NCBI GenBank assembly: GCA_012031335.1
Contig: JAAUTT010000147.1
Span: forward strand, 1 to 8,507
Direction of reading: 5' to 3'
DNA from: Bacteroidales bacterium
GTDB taxonomy: Bacteria; Bacteroidota; Bacteroidia; Bacteroidales; JAAUTT01
Length of the DNA: 8,507 nucleotides
The notes under the pieces were generated by a model. That model did not search any database. It was not told the origin of the DNA and saw only the letters and a list, made by a program, of their open reading frames with translations. The position numbers and the translations under genes are program-made. Shown here one piece after another: positions 6,361 through 8,507 of the stretch (its first letter is position 1; each line of letters begins with the position of its first letter).

Positions 6361-6611
6361 GCAAGACCTTTGTGAACGAGGGAAAAGGAGGCAGATCATC
6401 ACATCAGTTGGCCATAGCATTGTTGCAGGGAAAAATGTCCTATCCATCTATAGCTTACCTGAATGAAGAAATGCAGCTTATCGGAGCAATTCCCGGTTAT
6501 TATTCAGCTAAAGATTTTGAACCTCTTATCAATTTCATAGGAGAAGAAAAATATACAACCTCAACTACCCTCGAAGATTATACCAAAACTTTTCAGAGCA
6601 AAATAGACTAA
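6361..6611 (+). CDS. Exported thioredoxin-fold protein, C-terminal piece (2 of 2)
   Basis: Continuation of the thioredoxin-fold protein in the frame that resumes directly after the TAG at 6358-6360. The visible GTG/ATG-like start near 6372 is an internal valine. In rebuilt numbering the cis-proline loop is SYPSIAYL with P125, followed by GAIPGYYSAKDFEPLINFI, the last strand and helix of the fold. The tail, about residues 159-179, is rich in Thr and charged residues and ends at TAA (6609-6611). The stop is 37 bases from the convergent uvrB stop, with only a weak imperfect hairpin between them. Confidence 0.85.
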
Positions 6612-6648
6612 CTAGGTTCAACATCCTAATTATAAAACTTATAGGGAT

Positions 6649-7122
6649 TTACTTTGCTTTTTTAAGCATTTCCTGAAGAGCATACATCTCGTCTCTTAAC
6701 CTGGCAGCTTCAATAAAGTCAAGTTCCTTGGCAGCTTTCTGCATGGCTTTTTTAGTTTGTTCAATTGCTTTTTCCAATCCATCTGGATTCATATACTGAA
6801 CCACAGGATCGGCAGCTACATTGACACTGTCATTTTCCACATACACCTTTTTACCTTTAACAACAGCTTCCTGTTTATCTCCCATTATGGAACCAACAGC
6901 TTTCACTATCTGTCGTGGTGTTATGTTATTTTCCTGGTTGTACCGGAGTTGTTTTTCCCTCCTTCGTTCCGTTTCGCTGATTGTTCGCCGCATACTTTCG
7001 GTAATTTTATCAGCATACATAATTACCCTTCCATTCAGGTTCCGGGCAGCACGACCTGCTGTTTGGGTAAGCGATTTCTCACTTCTCAGAAAACCTTCTT
7101 TATCTGCATCCAGTATAGCCAC
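6649..7122 (-). CDS. uvrB: UvrB, C-terminal piece with helicase motif VI and UVR domain (3 of 3)
   Basis: Carries LDADKEGFLRSEKSLTQTAGRAARNLNG, where QTAGRAAR is helicase motif VI and contacts ATP, then KITESMRRTISETERRREKQ. It ends with a UVR domain, EQTKKAMQKAAKELDFIEAARLRDEM, the coiled-coil that contacts UvrC. The GTG at 7120-7122 is an internal valine; the GLDLPEVSL segment encoded at about 7123-7147 belongs in front of it. A region of about 30 residues between the helicase core and UVR domain, VKGKKVYVENDSVNVAADPV, is poorly conserved, as is usual for UvrB. The stop is TAA at 6649-6651. Confidence 0.95.
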   Translation of the reverse strand: MAILDADKEGFLRSEKSLTQTAGRAARNLNGRVIMYADKITESMRRTISETERRREKQLRYNQENNITPRQIVKAVGSIMGDKQEAVVKGKKVYVENDSVNVAADPVVQYMNPDGLEKAIEQTKKAMQKAAKELDFIEAARLRDEMYALQEMLKKAK

Positions 7123-7142
7123 AAGCGAAACTTCAGGTAAAT

Positions 7143-7874
7143 CTAGTCTTCGCGAAGAAGATTTACCCCTACCAGAACATCAAAGTAGCCATTTCTGAGA
7201 CTTTCCATAATCTCAATCCTTTCGAGTGTATCGATATCGGAGTGTATATACCGGCACTTAACGCCCATCCGGATAAGGTAACTGGAAAGTTCTTCGGCCA
7301 TGCGTTTGGTAAGTGTTGTAACCAACACTCTTTCATTCTTCTCAGTTCGGTCATGGATTTCGTTCATGAGGTCGTCAATCTGGTTGAGACTTGGACGAAC
7401 ATCGATAACAGGATCGAGCAACCCGGTTGGTCTTATAACCTGATCTACAACTATCCCTTCCGATTTTTGAAGTTCATAATCGGCAGGGGTTGCACTCACA
7501 TAAATGGTTTGGCCGATGAGAGATTCAAATTCTTCGAATTTCAGGGGTCGGTTATCAATGGCAGCCGGGAGACGGAATCCATATTCCACCAGAGTTTGTT
7601 TCCGGGAACGATCACCCCCGTACATAGCTCTAATCTGTGGGACAGTAACATGACTTTCATCAATTACCATAATAAAATCGTCGGGGAAATAATCAAGCAG
7701 GCAAAATGGTCGTGTTCCCGGTTTGCGTCCGTCGAAATAACGTGAATAATTCTCAATGCCCGAACAATACCCAAGTTCCTTAATCATTTCCAGGTCGAAG
7801 ATAACCCTTTGTTCAAGTCGCTTTGCCTCTTCATGTTTGCCAATTTCATGAAAATATTTCACCTGATTAACCAT
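7143..7874 (-). CDS. uvrB: UvrB, central helicase piece (2 of 3)
   Basis: Genuine coding starts near 7900 (ALKQIEED), so the ATG at 7874 is an internal methionine. The piece holds [16 protein letters not shown], the Walker B box DESH in [30 protein letters not shown], the motif YVSATP, and [14 protein letters not shown] with [13 protein letters not shown], all hallmark UvrB helicase blocks. The frame ends GVNLLRED then TAG. Adding one G (a C on the plus strand near 7148) gives [20 protein letters not shown], the invariant UvrB sequence, and continues in the next frame. No residue expected in these motifs appears to be lost. Confidence 0.95.
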   Translation of the reverse strand: MVNQVKYFHEIGKHEEAKRLEQRVIFDLEMIKELGYCSGIENYSRYFDGRKPGTRPFCLLDYFPDDFIMVIDESHVTVPQIRAMYGGDRSRKQTLVEYGFRLPAAIDNRPLKFEEFESLIGQTIYVSATPADYELQKSEGIVVDQVIRPTGLLDPVIDVRPSLNQIDDLMNEIHDRTEKNERVLVTTLTKRMAEELSSYLIRMGVKCRYIHSDIDTLERIEIMESLRNGYFDVLVGVNLLRED

Positions 7875-7891
7875 ATCTTCTTCGATCTGCT

Positions 7892-8506
7892 TTAAAGCTG
7901 CTGCATCCGCTCTTTGGTAGTAATGAAAATATTTGCAGGGTATATCTGCGCTTCATTATAATTATCAATCCGGGTACCGTTAAAAGGATCGAAAGAATAT
8001 ATTTCCTCCATTTCGTCACCCCAGAATACAATTCTATAAGCCAGGTCGCTGTATGCAAGAAAGATATCTACCGTATCGCCCTTCACCCTGAAAGTTCCTC
8101 TTTTAAAATCTATATCACTCCGAAAATATAAACTATCGACCAACCTGTGAAGAAACTGGTTACGGCTAACTACCAGGCCCTTTTTTACATAAATAATACT
8201 TGCATTAAAATCTTCGGGGTTACCAATACCATAAAGGCAGGATACGGAAGAAACCACAATCACATCTTTTCGTCCGCTCAACAGAGATGATGTGGTACTT
8301 AATCTCAGTTTTTCTATTTCCTCATTGATTGATAGATCTTTTTCTATGTATGTGCCGGTAGTTGGCAAATAAGCTTCGGGCTGGTAATAATCATAATAAG
8401 AAACAAAATATTCAACAGCATTTTCAGGAAAGAAATTCCTGAATTCGCCATAAAGTTGCGCTGCTAATGTTTTATTATGACTCAGCACCAGCACGGGCCT
8501 TTGCAC
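7892..8506 (-). CDS. uvrB: UvrB, excinuclease ABC subunit B, N-terminal piece, start beyond window (1 of 3)
   Basis: UvrB is the damage-verifying helicase-like subunit of the UvrABC nucleotide excision repair complex. The frame enters from the right edge at about residue 70 of the E. coli protein ([21 protein letters not shown]). The GTG at 8504-8506 is therefore an internal valine, and the Walker A motif is outside the window. The beta-hairpin region that grips damaged DNA is clear: [19 protein letters not shown], then [18 protein letters not shown], and [14 protein letters not shown]. The frame ends TTKERMQQL then TAA. Restoring one G (a C on the plus strand at about 7901) gives [17 protein letters not shown] and joins the next piece. 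The visible gene, 6649-8507, rebuilds to 619 residues, consistent with a normal protein of about 670-690. Confidence 0.95.
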   Translation of the reverse strand: MQRPVLVLSHNKTLAAQLYGEFRNFFPENAVEYFVSYYDYYQPEAYLPTTGTYIEKDLSINEEIEKLRLSTTSSLLSGRKDVIVVSSVSCLYGIGNPEDFNASIIYVKKGLVVSRNQFLHRLVDSLYFRSDIDFKRGTFRVKGDTVDIFLAYSDLAYRIVFWGDEMEEIYSFDPFNGTRIDNYNEAQIYPANIFITTKERMQQL

Positions 8507-8507
8507 C

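Noticed and set aside
6625..6645. Possible bidirectional terminator between thioredoxin and uvrB (CCTA...TAGG)
   Set aside because: Only four outer pairs are clear and the inner part pairs poorly, so I do not call it a terminator.
7242..7745. 167-codon plus-strand frame within uvrB
   Set aside because: It runs antisense to clearly conserved UvrB helicase motifs and its translation resembles no protein family.
5392..8507. PLD-like protein, thioredoxin and UvrB as a defence or repair island
   Set aside because: The genes alternate in strand, have separate promoters and lack any defence hallmark such as a methylase, toxin, sensor or mobile element; uvrB is ordinary core repair.

Overview
The window reads as chromosomal housekeeping and transport DNA from a member of the Bacteroidota, probably near the Bacteroidales or Marinilabiliales. 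The support is protein style (the OPT transporter, the fatty-acyl-CoA ligase with TSGTTADPKG, UvrB), AT-rich leaders with poor Shine-Dalgarno sites, and several promoter candidates of the Bacteroidota type (TTTG / TAnnTTTG). The genus cannot be read from the sequence alone.

Layout: (1) 1-1714, minus strand, a long-chain fatty-acid CoA ligase whose C-terminus runs off the left edge. (2) 1750-1774, a perfect hairpin, the likely terminator of the next gene. (3) 1797-3872, minus strand, an OPT-family oligopeptide transporter split into three reading frames. (4) 3873-4239, a 367-base divergent intergenic region with a perfect 8-bp inverted repeat. (5) 4240-5349, plus strand, a membrane-anchored metallophosphoesterase broken by two frameshifts and one in-frame TGA. 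(6) 5392-5907, minus strand, an intact single-HKD phospholipase D-like protein with a cysteine-rich tail. (7) 5908-6073, a short divergent promoter region. (8) 6074-6611, plus strand, an exported thioredoxin-fold protein broken by two frameshifts. (9) 6649-8507, minus strand, UvrB split into three frames, with its N-terminus beyond the right edge.

The dominant signal is the number of single-base indels. At least nine break five of the six genes, and most lie in or next to homopolymer runs. Each gene is restored to full family length by one-base corrections: OPT to 691 aa, the phosphoesterase to 369 aa including one stop codon, the thioredoxin to 179 aa, and UvrB to 619 visible aa. Because a core repair gene (uvrB) is hit as often as the accessory genes, uncorrected sequencing or assembly error is a better explanation than pseudogene decay. 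The gene pieces below should be read as parts of six genes, not as twelve proteins.

The genes do not form one pathway. Strands alternate, and only the ligase and transporter are co-oriented neighbours, with a terminator between them. I found no defence system, mobile element, CRISPR array or RNA gene, and nothing here that I would call a new biological system.
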